Shown here piece by piece: positions 33,804 through 42,828 of a DNA stretch of 64,000 nucleotides. The notes under the pieces were generated by a model that had not been told where the DNA came from, made no database searches, and saw only the letters and a program-made list of their open reading frames with translations. Each line of letters begins with the position of its first letter. The first letter of the stretch is position 1. This DNA comes from Panacagrimonas sp052389915 (GTDB lineage: Bacteria; Pseudomonadota; Gammaproteobacteria; Nevskiales; Nevskiaceae). The position numbers were made by a program, and so were the translations under genes. The stretch lies in contig JBQTHL010000001.1 of the NCBI GenBank assembly GCA_052389915.1, forward strand, positions 49,223 through 113,222, written 5' to 3'.

Positions 33804-35291
33804 TCAGGCGTAGACCTTCTGCCGTGCGGCCATAATCAGGGCCTGGGCATCTTGTTCGTCCGTATCGATCAGTTCCAGCAATTCGTCGGTGGCCAGATCG
33901 GCCAGATTTTCGGCGGTCACGATCCCGGCTTCGGCCAGGCTGTAGGCCAGCTCTTCGGTCATGCCTTCGACCTCAAGCAGATCTTGCGCGGGCGCCACGT
34001 CCACCGCGTGTTCGGCCTTGGCGATGGCCTTGGTCAGCAGCACGTCCTGGGCGCGATTACGCAGCTCCTCGACGATAGCCTCGTCGAATTCCTCGATGTG
34101 CAGCAGCTCGTCGGCCGGAACGTAAGCCACTTCTTCGAGCGTGGTGAAGCCCTCATCCACCAGCACACTGGCGACTTCGGCGTCCACGTCCAGGTCGCGC
34201 ATGAACATTTCCAGCACGCCACGATTTTCTTCGTCCTTCTTGGACTCCAGATCGCCGGTGGTCATGACGTTGAGCACCCAGCCGGTCAGCTCGGAGGCCA
34301 GGCGCACGTTCTGCCCGCCGCGACCGATGGCCTGTGCCAGCTTGTCTTCGGCGACGCCGATGGACATCGCGTGCGCTTCCTCGTCGATGACGACGTTCTC
34401 GACCTCGGCCGGCGCCATCGCGTTGATGACGAACTGTGCCGGGTTGTCGTCCCAAGGCACGATATCGACGCGCTCGCCGGCCAGTTCGTTGGACACGCTC
34501 TGCACGCGAGAACCACGCATGCCGACGCAAGCACCGACCGGATCGATACGCTTGTCCTTGGCCTGCACCGCGATCTTCGCGCGCAGACCCGGATCGCGTG
34601 CCGCGCCCTTCAACTCGATCAGGCCCTGCGCAATCTCGGGCACCTCGAGCTTGAACAGCTCCATCAGGTACTTGGGCTGCGTGCGCGACATGAACAACTG
34701 CGGCCCGCGAATCTGCGGACTCACCTCGTACAAGTACCCGCGAATGCGATCGCCCGGACGCGCCGGCTCACGCGGAATCAGGTGCTCGCGCGGAATGATC
34801 GCCTCGGCGTTGCCGCCCAGATCGACGATCACCGCTCCACGTTCCAGCCGCTTGATGAGCCCGGTCAGCAATTCGCCGACGCGATTCTTGTAGGCGTCCA
34901 CGATCTGCGCGCGCTCAGCGTCGCGCACCTTCTGCACGATCACCTGCTTGGCGCGCTGCGCACCGATGCGTCCGAAATCCACCGACGCGATCTTCTGCTC
35001 GATCACCTCGCCCGGCTGGATGTTGGGGTGATCTTTAAGCGCGTAGGTCAGCTTGATCTGGCGTTCGGGGAACTCGAACTCCTCGCTGTCGTCTTCCAGC
35101 ACCGTCCAGCGACGGAAGGACTCGTAGTCGCCGGTCTGGCGGTCGATGGAGACTCTTACGTCGGACTCCTCGCCATAGCTTTCCTTGGTCGCAGACGCCA
35201 GCGCCGCTTCCAGCGCCAGGAAGATCGTGTCCTTGTCCACGCCTTTCTCGTTCGAGACCACATCGGCCATCAACAGAATGTTCTTGCTCAC
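33804..35291 (-). CDS. nusA: Transcription termination/antitermination factor NusA
   Basis: 495 residues, the long gammaproteobacterial form. Order: N-terminal RNA-polymerase-binding domain, S1 (VNFGRIGAQRAKQ region to GNAEAIIPREHLIPREP), KH1 and KH2 (ACVGMRGSRVQSVSNEL and GRGGQNVRLASELTGW), then two acidic C-terminal helix-hairpin-helix repeats (FTTLEEVAYVPADELLHIEEF, AYSLAEAGIVTAENLADLA). The ATG overlaps the rimP stop by ATGA. Confidence 0.98.
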   Translation of the reverse strand: MSKNILLMADVVSNEKGVDKDTIFLALEAALASATKESYGEESDVRVSIDRQTGDYESFRRWTVLEDDSEEFEFPERQIKLTYALKDHPNIQPGEVIEQKIASVDFGRIGAQRAKQVIVQKVRDAERAQIVDAYKNRVGELLTGLIKRLERGAVIVDLGGNAEAIIPREHLIPREPARPGDRIRGYLYEVSPQIRGPQLFMSRTQPKYLMELFKLEVPEIAQGLIELKGAARDPGLRAKIAVQAKDKRIDPVGACVGMRGSRVQSVSNELAGERVDIVPWDDNPAQFVINAMAPAEVENVVIDEEAHAMSIGVAEDKLAQAIGRGGQNVRLASELTGWVLNVMTTGDLESKKDEENRGVLEMFMRDLDVDAEVASVLVDEGFTTLEEVAYVPADELLHIEEFDEAIVEELRNRAQDVLLTKAIAKAEHAVDVAPAQDLLEVEGMTEELAYSLAEAGIVTAENLADLATDELLELIDTDEQDAQALIMAARQKVYA

Positions 35292-35764
35292 GCCTCACCC
35301 TCGGCCGTTCTAATTGAATAATCCGGAACCAGTCGCGCCTTCTGGATGGACGAGAAGGCCAGTTCGACCTCACCCTTTTCCACCGCCAGCCGCACTCCTT
35401 CCGTCGACGTCCCGCAAATCGTTCCTACAAACTTCTTCTGGCCATTTAGCGGCGCCGCCAGCTCGACCTTGGCCTTCTTGCCCGCAAATCGCTCGAAATG
35501 CTCCGGCTTCGCCAGCGGCCGATCCAAGCCAGGCGACGACACTTCGAGCTGGTACGCGGTGCGAATCGGATCCTCTACATCGAGCAGCGCCGCGACTTCT
35601 CGGCTGACCCGCTCGCAATCGCCCAAGGTGACGCCGTCGGCCGCATCCAGGAATAGACGCAGCAAGGCCGAACGACCCTGAGGGCCGTATTCGAGCAGCA
35701 GAAGCTCGTAGCCGAGAGATTCGACCAGCGGCTCGATCAGCGATATCAGACGATCCTGCAACAC
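35288..35764 (-). CDS. rimP: Ribosome maturation factor RimP
   Basis: 158 residues, needed for 30S assembly. Motifs: LIEPLVESLGYELLLLEY, LRLFLDAADGVTLGDCERVSREVAALLDVED and YQLEVSSPGLDRPL, then an Sm-like C-terminal domain. Two in-frame GTG codons exist at the start. The one at 35,764 has GGAG eight bases upstream, whereas the one at 35,770 is only two bases from it, so 35,764 is chosen. The ribosome site directly follows the T-rich tail of the tRNA terminator. Confidence 0.95.
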   Translation of the reverse strand: MLQDRLISLIEPLVESLGYELLLLEYGPQGRSALLRLFLDAADGVTLGDCERVSREVAALLDVEDPIRTAYQLEVSSPGLDRPLAKPEHFERFAGKKAKVELAAPLNGQKKFVGTICGTSTEGVRLAVEKGEVELAFSSIQKARLVPDYSIRTAEGEA

Positions 35765-35775
35765 CCACACAACTC

Positions 35776-35812
35776 CAAAAAAACAAACAAAAAAAGGCCC
35801 GCGCGGGGCCTG
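35776..35812 (-). terminator. Terminator between initiator tRNA and rimP
   Basis: On the minus strand GGCCC-CGCGC-GGGCC is followed by TTTTTTTGTTTG and more T. It separates the tRNA from the protein-coding part of the operon. The E. coli metY operon has the same arrangement, with partial read-through feeding nusA-infB, and NusA can act on it. Confidence 0.85.
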
Positions 35813-35828
35813 GTTCCAACCGTTTAAT

Positions 35829-35905
<77 letters not shown>

Positions 35906-35919
35906 CCAGACAGACGACC

Positions 35920-35948
35920 AGTATATGGGGCGGTCCGAAATGCCGCAA
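35920..35948 (-). promoter_or_regulatory. Promoter of the initiator tRNA / nusA operon
   Basis: Minus strand TTGCGG (35,948-35,943), 17 bases, TATACT (35,925-35,920). It predicts a start about seven bases before the mature tRNA 5' end. It is the only good promoter upstream of the tRNA and probably drives the whole operon by read-through. Confidence 0.75.
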
Positions 35949-36145
35949 CGGGCATCCAATAAATATTTGCGCGTGCAGGGATTTTCGCCCCGACCGATTT
36001 TCCGACGAAGCGAAACCATCAGCCTCGAGTCTCTTCGCCGCGAGTGCCATCGGCACCCCATGGCCCATCCATAGCCCAACGATGGCCCACCACCACGGAT
36101 CGGGCGACTCAAATGACCGTCGGTCACTCCGGAGCTCGCGCTCGT

Positions 36146-36376
36146 TTATTTCTTTTTGTTCGGAATCAACTCCATCTCACCAGACACCGCGCATCCGAAG
36201 TAAGCACACAGTCGATCAATGTTGTCGGTCCCGCTGTTATATCCACGCGCGTTGGCGATCTTCGAAAGTGTCGCCCGATGAATGCCTGTTTCCAGCGCAA
36301 TCTCCGCGAGCGTGATGATCCTCCCTTCCTTGAACTCGCGGTCAGCAATCAGCTCTTTCAATCGAAAACGGATCAC
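36146..36376 (-). CDS. Small HTH (Cro/C1-type) regulator
   Basis: 76 residues from a GTG with GGGAG seven bases upstream; a longer in-frame version would add a poorly coding stretch. The helix-turn-helix is ITLAEIALETGIHRATLSKIANARG, followed by NIDRLCAYFGCAVSGEMELIP, typical of the HTH_26 subgroup of XRE-like proteins. These are often orphan regulators or remnants of mobile or toxin-antitoxin loci; no toxin gene is adjacent. It marks the boundary between the translation operon and the accessory region. Confidence 0.8.
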   Translation of the reverse strand: MIRFRLKELIADREFKEGRIITLAEIALETGIHRATLSKIANARGYNSGTDNIDRLCAYFGCAVSGEMELIPNKKK

Positions 36377-36489
36377 GTAAGTCTCCCATTCGTCGATCGT
36401 AGCGACGATCAATTGACTTTCCGCCTGATGATCGAAGCCCGCCGCCATTGCTGCTGCCCAACAAAAGTCCAATGCGGGGGCGCTACGCA

Positions 36490-38187
36490 TCATTTCGAAT
36501 CGTCATTGTTCGATAAGCCGACCGTACCGGAGTCCTCCAAGACCGATGGCATGTCGCAAGCGCGCAAGGCGGCGCCGACATCGGAGAAGTAGCGTCGAGG
36601 TCCGGTGCGCTTTCTGACGAGTCCGGCTCTGACCAGCTTGCGCAGCACATTGGGTCGCGCTTCGCAGAGCAGCACCCGCACACCGCGTCCCTCCAGGTTC
36701 TGCGCGGCCTCTTCGAGCGATTGAATGCCGGTGATGTCCATGAACGGCACGCGACCCAGCCGGATCACGATGCAGCGAGGGTCGGTGTGGGTCTGCGCCA
36801 GTGCGCGCTCCAGGTTCTCCACCGCGCCGAAGAAGAACGGGCCTTCGATGGAATAGACCAGGATGTCGGAAGGCAGATTTGTACGGCCGCTGCCTTGCAG
36901 TTCCGATCGGATGGCGCCTGCATCGACGCGAAGCACTTCGACCGACGTGGCCATGCGACGAAGAAACAGCATCATCGCCAGAATCACGCCGACGTTGACC
37001 GCGACCACCAGGTCGGAGAACACGGTGAGCAGGAAGGTGATCAGCAGGATGACCACGTCGGCGCGCGGGGCGGTCCGGGTCATCCGCACGAAGTGCTTCA
37101 CCTCGCTCATGTTCCACGCAACGACAAACAGGATTGCGGCCAGCGCGCACAGCGGCACCTGCGCCGCCAACGGAGTCAGCAGCAACAGGATCGCCAGCAG
37201 GGTCAGCGAATGGACGATGCCGGCCAGTGGGCTCGTTGCCCCGTTGCGAAAGTTGGTGGCGGTGCGGGCGATAGCCCCCGTCGCCGCGAACCCGCCCAGC
37301 AGCGGCGCGACGAAGTTGGCAATGCCCTGCCCGATGAGTTCCTGATTCGAGTTGTGTCGGGTGCCGGCCATGCCGTCCGCAACGACGGCGGACAGCAGGG
37401 ACTCGATGGCGCCCAGCATGGCGATGGTGAACGCAGCCGGCACCAGCGAGACCAGCCGATCAAACGTGACTTCCGGGAAGCTCAGGTGCGGCAGGCCCTG
37501 GGGGATGCCGCCGAAGGCGCTGGCAATGTTCGCCACGCCGTCTAAACCCAAGGAGGCCTGAATGAGGGTGGCCACGATCATCGCGATCAAGGGGCCGGGC
37601 ACACGGCTGAGGCCCGGGAACCGCGGGCCGACCAGCACCAGAGCCAGACTCAGTGCCGCCAGGCCTGTGGTCGCAGGATGAAGAGCCGGGAGTGACTCGA
37701 CGAGATGCAGCAGCTTCTCGTGAAAGTGCTTCCCTTGCGCTGCGGGCAAGCCGAAGAAGTCTTTCCACTGGCCTACCCAGATGATGACGCCGATCCCTGC
37801 GGTGAAGCCCACGATCACAGGATCGGGGATAAAGCGCAGAACCCCGCCGAACCGGGCGACGCCGAGCAGGACGAGGATGATCCCGGCCATCATCGTGGCG
37901 AGCAGCATTCCATCGACGCCGTGCTGCGCGGTGATGGCCGCAAGAATGACGATGAACGCACCGGTCGGTCCCGCAATCTGGATGCGGCTGCCGCCGAACA
38001 AGGACACCACCAGACCGGCGACGATCGCGGTGTAAATGCCCATTTCGGGCGGGACCCCGGAGGCGATCGCGAAGGCCATCGCCAGCGGCAGCGCAACCAC
38101 TCCCACGATCAGCCCGGCGACGATGTTCCGCGCCCATTGATCGCGCCGAAACAACCCCGCTTTTGCCGCCTCGACGACCGCGATCAT
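36490..38187 (-). CDS. SulP/SLC26 family anion transporter with STAS domain
   Basis: 565 residues. About 12-14 membrane helices, with the SulP signature GVVALPLAMAFAIASGVPPEMGIYTAIVAGLVVSLFGGS and IQIAGPTGAFIVIL. The cytoplasmic STAS domain (SDILVYSIEGPFFFGAVENL, VIRLGRVPFMDITGIQSLEEA) fills the C-terminus. Family members carry sulfate, bicarbonate, or dicarboxylates; the substrate is not predictable here. There is no partner gene such as a carbonic anhydrase. Divergent from the wax-ester-synthase-like gene, with 210 bases between them. Confidence 0.9.
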   Translation of the reverse strand: MIAVVEAAKAGLFRRDQWARNIVAGLIVGVVALPLAMAFAIASGVPPEMGIYTAIVAGLVVSLFGGSRIQIAGPTGAFIVILAAITAQHGVDGMLLATMMAGIILVLLGVARFGGVLRFIPDPVIVGFTAGIGVIIWVGQWKDFFGLPAAQGKHFHEKLLHLVESLPALHPATTGLAALSLALVLVGPRFPGLSRVPGPLIAMIVATLIQASLGLDGVANIASAFGGIPQGLPHLSFPEVTFDRLVSLVPAAFTIAMLGAIESLLSAVVADGMAGTRHNSNQELIGQGIANFVAPLLGGFAATGAIARTATNFRNGATSPLAGIVHSLTLLAILLLLTPLAAQVPLCALAAILFVVAWNMSEVKHFVRMTRTAPRADVVILLITFLLTVFSDLVVAVNVGVILAMMLFLRRMATSVEVLRVDAGAIRSELQGSGRTNLPSDILVYSIEGPFFFGAVENLERALAQTHTDPRCIVIRLGRVPFMDITGIQSLEEAAQNLEGRGVRVLLCEARPNVLRKLVRAGLVRKRTGPRRYFSDVGAALRACDMPSVLEDSGTVGLSNNDDSK

Positions 38188-38397
38188 TTATCGAACCTCA
38201 TTTGCATCAGGTGAACCATACGCTCCAGCGGCCAGTCCACCGAAAGACTGGTGTCTAAACGACCTGTAGGCCAATGCTCGCGCGCTCCCCAAAAAGAGGT
38301 CTGTGCGACGCCGCACGGAAATAGCCTGGCTGCTGCGATCAGACTGGTACCGCGCCGCTCCGCGCCCGAGCGGCAATGACTTCAACGGGAAGTGTCG

Positions 38398-39510
38398 ATG
38401 CTCAGACTGTCGCCGCTCGACACGATGTTCCTGTTTCTGAAACGTCGCAACGCACCCTTTCATGTGCGCGCCCTCGGCCTGTTTCGGCCGGCCAAGAATG
38501 CGTCCAGGGATTTCGGCGCTCAACTCGCCGAACGCCTAAATCGATCCTCTCACGCCGTCGCACCCTTCGACCGGCGCTTAGTGAGTCGGCACGGCCTGGA
38601 GTTTTGGGGCAGCGACTCGGACTTCGATCTCGCCCACCTTTTCGTCCACCTGGCGCTACCCACGCCGGGGCGCATGCTGGATTTGCCGGTGATGGTTGCG
38701 CGCCAGCGCAGCACGCCTCTGGATCGCACTTATCCCTTGTGGTGCACCTACCTCATCGACGGACTGGACGACGGTCGCATTGCGGCCTACTCGAAAATCC
38801 ACCACTCCATGGTCGATGGCGTGGCCGGGATCGGTCTGACGTTGAAGGGCATGTCGCCGAACGCTTTGACATCGACCCGGATACCCGCGCCCTGGGATCT
38901 GAAACCGAAACGTAAACCTTCGGACCCGAAATTTCCGAGTGTCGGCGCATGCAAGGCGGTACTGGGTCTTACTTCGAGCGGCATGAAGCTGGTGCCTGCC
39001 GTCTTCAACCCGCTCAAGCTCGTGGTAAAGGACTTCCGCGCCGGAAACCCGGCTCTGGTCACGAGCTTTCAGGCGCCGCGCTCCACCTTCAATCGACGCA
39101 TCACTCGATCCCGTCGCTTGGCTGCACGGTCTTACTCGAGGCCACGGATCAGAGCGCTCGGGATCAGGCTGGGAGGTGCCACGAACGATGTGGTGCTGGC
39201 GCTGTGTGCGACCACGCTGCGGCGCTATCTGTCCGCTCGGCGCGTACTGCCGGACGAGCCGCCGATCGCCACGGTGCCGGTGTCGATCCCGCGGGATGAG
39301 TGCGATGGCGGAAATGAGGTCGCAGTGGCCTTGGTCAATCTGGCTACGCATCTGGCCAATCCCATTCAGCGCTTCAACGCGATCAAGGCTTCCGTCGGAC
39401 TGCTCGCGTGTCCGCGCAGCGTGCCGCACATGCAGCGATTATCGGACTATCTCCAGGACGCTATGGTCGAGCTGGAATCGGCGACGCGACGAGTTGTTGC
39501 CAAAGGGTGA
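38398..39510 (+). CDS. Wax ester synthase/diacylglycerol acyltransferase, C-terminally truncated
   Basis: 370 residues against 450-480 for the family. Start MLRLSPLDTMFLFL. The catalytic motif HHxxxDG is present as HHSMVDG (135-141), and LGGATNDVVLALCATTLRRYL and VPVSIPRD are typical. The frame ends right after the SVGLLACP segment. The last 90 or so residues, including the NVVISNVPGP-type strand and the final helix, are absent, and the next gene begins 14 bases on. A deletion that fused the 3' end to the HDAC gene is likely. Such enzymes make storage neutral lipids; activity of this form is doubtful. Confidence 0.8.
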   Translation: MLRLSPLDTMFLFLKRRNAPFHVRALGLFRPAKNASRDFGAQLAERLNRSSHAVAPFDRRLVSRHGLEFWGSDSDFDLAHLFVHLALPTPGRMLDLPVMVARQRSTPLDRTYPLWCTYLIDGLDDGRIAAYSKIHHSMVDGVAGIGLTLKGMSPNALTSTRIPAPWDLKPKRKPSDPKFPSVGACKAVLGLTSSGMKLVPAVFNPLKLVVKDFRAGNPALVTSFQAPRSTFNRRITRSRRLAARSYSRPRIRALGIRLGGATNDVVLALCATTLRRYLSARRVLPDEPPIATVPVSIPRDECDGGNEVAVALVNLATHLANPIQRFNAIKASVGLLACPRSVPHMQRLSDYLQDAMVELESATRRVVAKG

Positions 39511-39523
39511 TCTGCACCAGATC

Positions 39524-40471
39524 ATGCCCTACCCCTACCGCCCCATTACCTGGATCACTCATGCGGCTTGCCAGCAGCACGACATGGGCGCGGAGCACCC
39601 TGAGAGTCCGCGGCGTCTGATCGCTGTCGAGGATCGCCTGCTGACCGACGGCATCGGCGATTTCCTACAACGCGCGGAAGCGCCGCGCGCTTCGGTGCAA
39701 GCCCTCGAGCGCGTGCACAGCCCGCAACACGTCAAGAGAATGCTCACCGACGACCCCGGCGCCGAGGGGATTCAGATCGATCCGGATACCCGGATGACTC
39801 GCCACACGCTGGAAGCCGCACTGCGCGCCGCAGGCGCCGGAGTGCTCGCGGTGGATCGCGTGCTGAGCGACGAAGCGGGGCTGGCATTCTGCTCAGTGCG
39901 TCCGCCGGGACATCATGCCGAGCGGGCCAACGCGATGGGCTTCTGTTTCTTCAACAACATCGCAGTCGCCGCGGCGCACGCGCTGGCGCAGGGGCTCAAG
40001 CGCGTCGCCATTCTTGATTTCGATGTGCACTACGGCAACGGCACTGCCGACATCTTCAAGCACGACGCACGGGTGCTGATGTGCTCGACTTACCAGCATC
40101 CGCTGTATCCGTTCTGGGCCGGCGCGCCGGACGCAGGCAACCTGGTGGATGTGCCGCTGCGCGCCCATGCCGGCAGTGCCGCGTTCCGCGCCGCGGTCAC
40201 CGAAAAATGGCTGCCGAGGCTGGAGAGTTTTCAGCCGGAACTGTTGCTGGTCTCGGCCGGTTTCGATGCGCACGCGCAGGATCCGCTGGCCGATCTGCGC
40301 CTGAGCACCGATGATTTCCGCTGGATCGGCGCGGTGATCCAGGGCGTCGCCGAAGCCTGTTGTCAGGGTCGCGTGGTGGCGACGTTGGAGGGCGGCTACC
40401 ACCTCGATGCGCTGGCGCGCAGCGTCTGCGCATTTCTGCGGCCGTTTCTCGGCGAGGACCTGCCGGCATGA
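39524..40471 (+). CDS. Histone-deacetylase-family protein (AcuC-like)
   Basis: 315 residues. Zinc-dependent amidohydrolase of the arginase/HDAC fold. Motifs: RPPGHHAERANAMGFCFFNNIA (tandem His), ILDFDVHYGNGTADIF (Asp and His zinc ligands), SAGFDAHAQDPLADL (third zinc ligand) and LEGGYHLDALA. Bacterial members remove acetyl groups from protein lysines (AcuC) or polyamines. It overlaps the following acetyltransferase by ATGA, which strongly favours a protein-deacetylase role opposing that enzyme. No strong ribosome site is visible. Confidence 0.88.
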   Translation: MPYPYRPITWITHAACQQHDMGAEHPESPRRLIAVEDRLLTDGIGDFLQRAEAPRASVQALERVHSPQHVKRMLTDDPGAEGIQIDPDTRMTRHTLEAALRAAGAGVLAVDRVLSDEAGLAFCSVRPPGHHAERANAMGFCFFNNIAVAAAHALAQGLKRVAILDFDVHYGNGTADIFKHDARVLMCSTYQHPLYPFWAGAPDAGNLVDVPLRAHAGSAAFRAAVTEKWLPRLESFQPELLLVSAGFDAHAQDPLADLRLSTDDFRWIGAVIQGVAEACCQGRVVATLEGGYHLDALARSVCAFLRPFLGEDLPA

Positions 40472-42828
40472 CCGTGCGCAATCTGGACGCGCTGTTTCGC
40501 GCCTCGTCGGTGCTGATTCTTGGCGCGGCGGAGTCGCCGGCCCAGCAGCAACTGCTGAGCAATCTCGAAAGCAGTCTGCCGCCGGGACAGCGCAAGCAAA
40601 TCACAGAAAAGCCTGGCGCAGCGGATTTGATCAGCGCCGAGATGGCGGTGGTGATGCGCGCAGACTGGGCCGACGCGGCCAGTGTCGAAGCGCTCGGCGT
40701 GCGCGGCTGCAAGACGCTGCTGTGGGCCGCCGATACACCACCTGGTCCCGAAGTGCTGCGAGCAGCCAAGCCCCATCTGATGCGTCTGCTGGGTCCGCGC
40801 TCGGCGGGACTGATTCACACCGGCAACCATCTCAATTTCAGCACCCTGGCGCCGACCCCGCAGCCGGGGACCGTGGCCTTGATTGCGCAATCGCAGTCGG
40901 TGGCCGCGGCGGCGCTCGACTGGGCGGTGGGCCGCGGTATCGGTTTCTCCTGGCTCGCGGTGACTGGCGCCGAGGCCGACGTGGATGCGGCGGACCTGCT
41001 CGACTACGCCGCGCTCGACCCGCAAACGCGCGCGGTCGTCCTGCAAGTCGGCAACATTGCCTACGCGCGCAAATTCATGTCCGCCGCGCGCGCGGCTGCG
41101 AGAGTCAAGCCAGTGCTGGTGTTACAGACGCGGCGCGCTTCCGCTATGGGAACCGCCAACTTCGATCCCGTGCGGTCCGCCGCGTTCCGGCGCGCAGGCC
41201 TGGTGGAATGCGAAACGCTCGGTGGGCTGTTCGAGGGACTCGCCGCGCTGGAGTTGCTGTCTTCAGTGTCCGGTGATCGCATCGCTGTCGTCGGCAACGG
41301 CTCGGGCGTCTGTGCACTCGCCGTCGACGCGGTGCTGCGGCAGAACATGCAGCCTGCGATCTTGACCGCGCACTTGACGCAACAGATTGCAGAACGCTTA
41401 CCGCACGCGCGCTTCTCGGGCGGCGCCGTGGATATGGGCACCGCGGCAGACAGCGAGGTAGTGACTGCCCTGAGCGCGGTACTCGCGGATGCAACAGTCA
41501 GCGCGGTACTGCTGATTCACAGCCCGATGGCCGGCCATCCGCACCATGCCCTCGCCGCTGCCATCGCCGCTGCCATCGCCGCTGCCATCGCCAATGCCGA
41601 CCTGGGCGAACGACTGCTGACGGTCTGGCTCGGACTGCACAGTGCGCAGCCCGCGCGGCAAAGCAGTGCAGCCGCGCGCCTGGCCACGTTTGCTTCCGCA
41701 GACGAAGCTGTGCGGGCGGTGCGTTATCGCGCGCAATACCGCGACACGCGCGAGATGCTGGGGCAGACGCCGCCTGCGGATTCGCCGCTGGGCGTGGAGT
41801 GCGACACGGTCGCGCAAGTCCTTCTCGGCTTCTGTGCGCAAGGCTTGTCGCAATTGTCTGGCGAAGAGGGCGCAAAAGTCTTCGCGCGATACGGCCTTCT
41901 CACCGTCAGGGAGCATCCAGCGGCGGCGACGCTGCAAGTTCGCATCCGCGCGGCACGGCACGCGGAATTGGGCATGGTGTTGAGCGTGCAGACCGAGCCT
42001 GCCGGCGCGCGACTCTTGCCGGAATTCGGCTTGCCTCCGCTCGATGAACTGCTGGCGCGACGGATGCTGGAAGGCGCGGGCTGTGTCAGCGCGAGTACTC
42101 CGCCCGCCGCCGTCACGTCGATGGCGACGGCCCTGATCCGCATCGGACAACTGGTGATCGATCAACCCCTGATCCGTCGCCTCGATGTCGTGATGGACTC
42201 CATCGCGGATGGAAAGCGGGTCGTGCTGCCGGATTGCATCGTCGAAATAGGCGATCAGGATTTGCCCGAACCGCAGCGCATCGCACTCGCCCCGTATCCA
42301 GCGGCGCTCACGCACCAGATCACATCGCGCGCAGGTCGTCGCTACCAGGTATGCGCGGTGCGACCCAGCGATGAACCGGCCTTGCTGCGCCTCCTGGCGC
42401 GCCTCGACCCAGAGGAAATTCGCCTGCGTTACTTCATGACCATCCGTCATTTCTCACACGACATGGCCGCGCGCGTGACGCAAGTGGATTACGACCGCGA
42501 GTTGACCTTGGTCGCGAGCCACGACGCGGAGCCGGGCGAGATCGTCGCGATGGCTACGCTCGTCGCCGATCCCGATGGCCGCGAGGCCGAGTACGCGGTG
42601 CTGGTGCATCACGACTACGCGCGCCAGGGCTTGGGTCGGCACTTGCTGGAACGACTGCTGGAGATCGCGCGCAGGCGCGGCATCGGCAAAGTCCATGGCG
42701 ATGTGCTTGCCGACAACGCGCCGATGCTGGGTTTGGCGCGCAATCTCGGGTTCGTCGTCACGGCCGTTCCAGGCGACCCTGGATGCAGGAGAGTCGAGGT
42801 TTGCACAGGTGTGGCTGCGGCAGCATGA
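40468..42828 (+). CDS. Pat/PatZ-type protein lysine acetyltransferase (NDP-forming acyl-CoA synthetase fold + GNAT)
   Basis: 786 residues. The first 600 or so resemble NDP-forming acyl-CoA synthetases (CoA-binding domain with VALIAQSQSVAAAALDWAVGRG, flavodoxin-like domain with VVGNGSGVCALAVDA, then an ATP-grasp-like region), usually catalytically dead in Pat. The C-terminal GNAT domain has YAVLVHHDYARQGLGRHLLERLLEIARRRG, with the acetyl-CoA loop. Pat enzymes acetylate and inactivate Acs; acs lies at 56,569 and the opposing deacetylase directly upstream. The protein is about 100 residues shorter than typical Pat and has an unusual Ala/Ile run (AAIAAAIAAAIA) encoded by a 12-base tandem repeat. 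Confidence 0.85.
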   Translation: MTVRNLDALFRASSVLILGAAESPAQQQLLSNLESSLPPGQRKQITEKPGAADLISAEMAVVMRADWADAASVEALGVRGCKTLLWAADTPPGPEVLRAAKPHLMRLLGPRSAGLIHTGNHLNFSTLAPTPQPGTVALIAQSQSVAAAALDWAVGRGIGFSWLAVTGAEADVDAADLLDYAALDPQTRAVVLQVGNIAYARKFMSAARAAARVKPVLVLQTRRASAMGTANFDPVRSAAFRRAGLVECETLGGLFEGLAALELLSSVSGDRIAVVGNGSGVCALAVDAVLRQNMQPAILTAHLTQQIAERLPHARFSGGAVDMGTAADSEVVTALSAVLADATVSAVLLIHSPMAGHPHHALAAAIAAAIAAAIANADLGERLLTVWLGLHSAQPARQSSAAARLATFASADEAVRAVRYRAQYRDTREMLGQTPPADSPLGVECDTVAQVLLGFCAQGLSQLSGEEGAKVFARYGLLTVREHPAAATLQVRIRAARHAELGMVLSVQTEPAGARLLPEFGLPPLDELLARRMLEGAGCVSASTPPAAVTSMATALIRIGQLVIDQPLIRRLDVVMDSIADGKRVVLPDCIVEIGDQDLPEPQRIALAPYPAALTHQITSRAGRRYQVCAVRPSDEPALLRLLARLDPEEIRLRYFMTIRHFSHDMAARVTQVDYDRELTLVASHDAEPGEIVAMATLVADPDGREAEYAVLVHHDYARQGLGRHLLERLLEIARRRGIGKVHGDVLADNAPMLGLARNLGFVVTAVPGDPGCRRVEVCTGVAAAA
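41557..41592 (+). repeat. 12-bp tandem repeat (three copies) inside the acetyltransferase gene
   Basis: GCTGCCATCGCC is repeated three times without mismatch, in frame, adding the peptide AAIAAAIAAAIA. Copy-number change would keep the frame, so it could vary between strains without destroying the protein. Confidence 0.9.
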
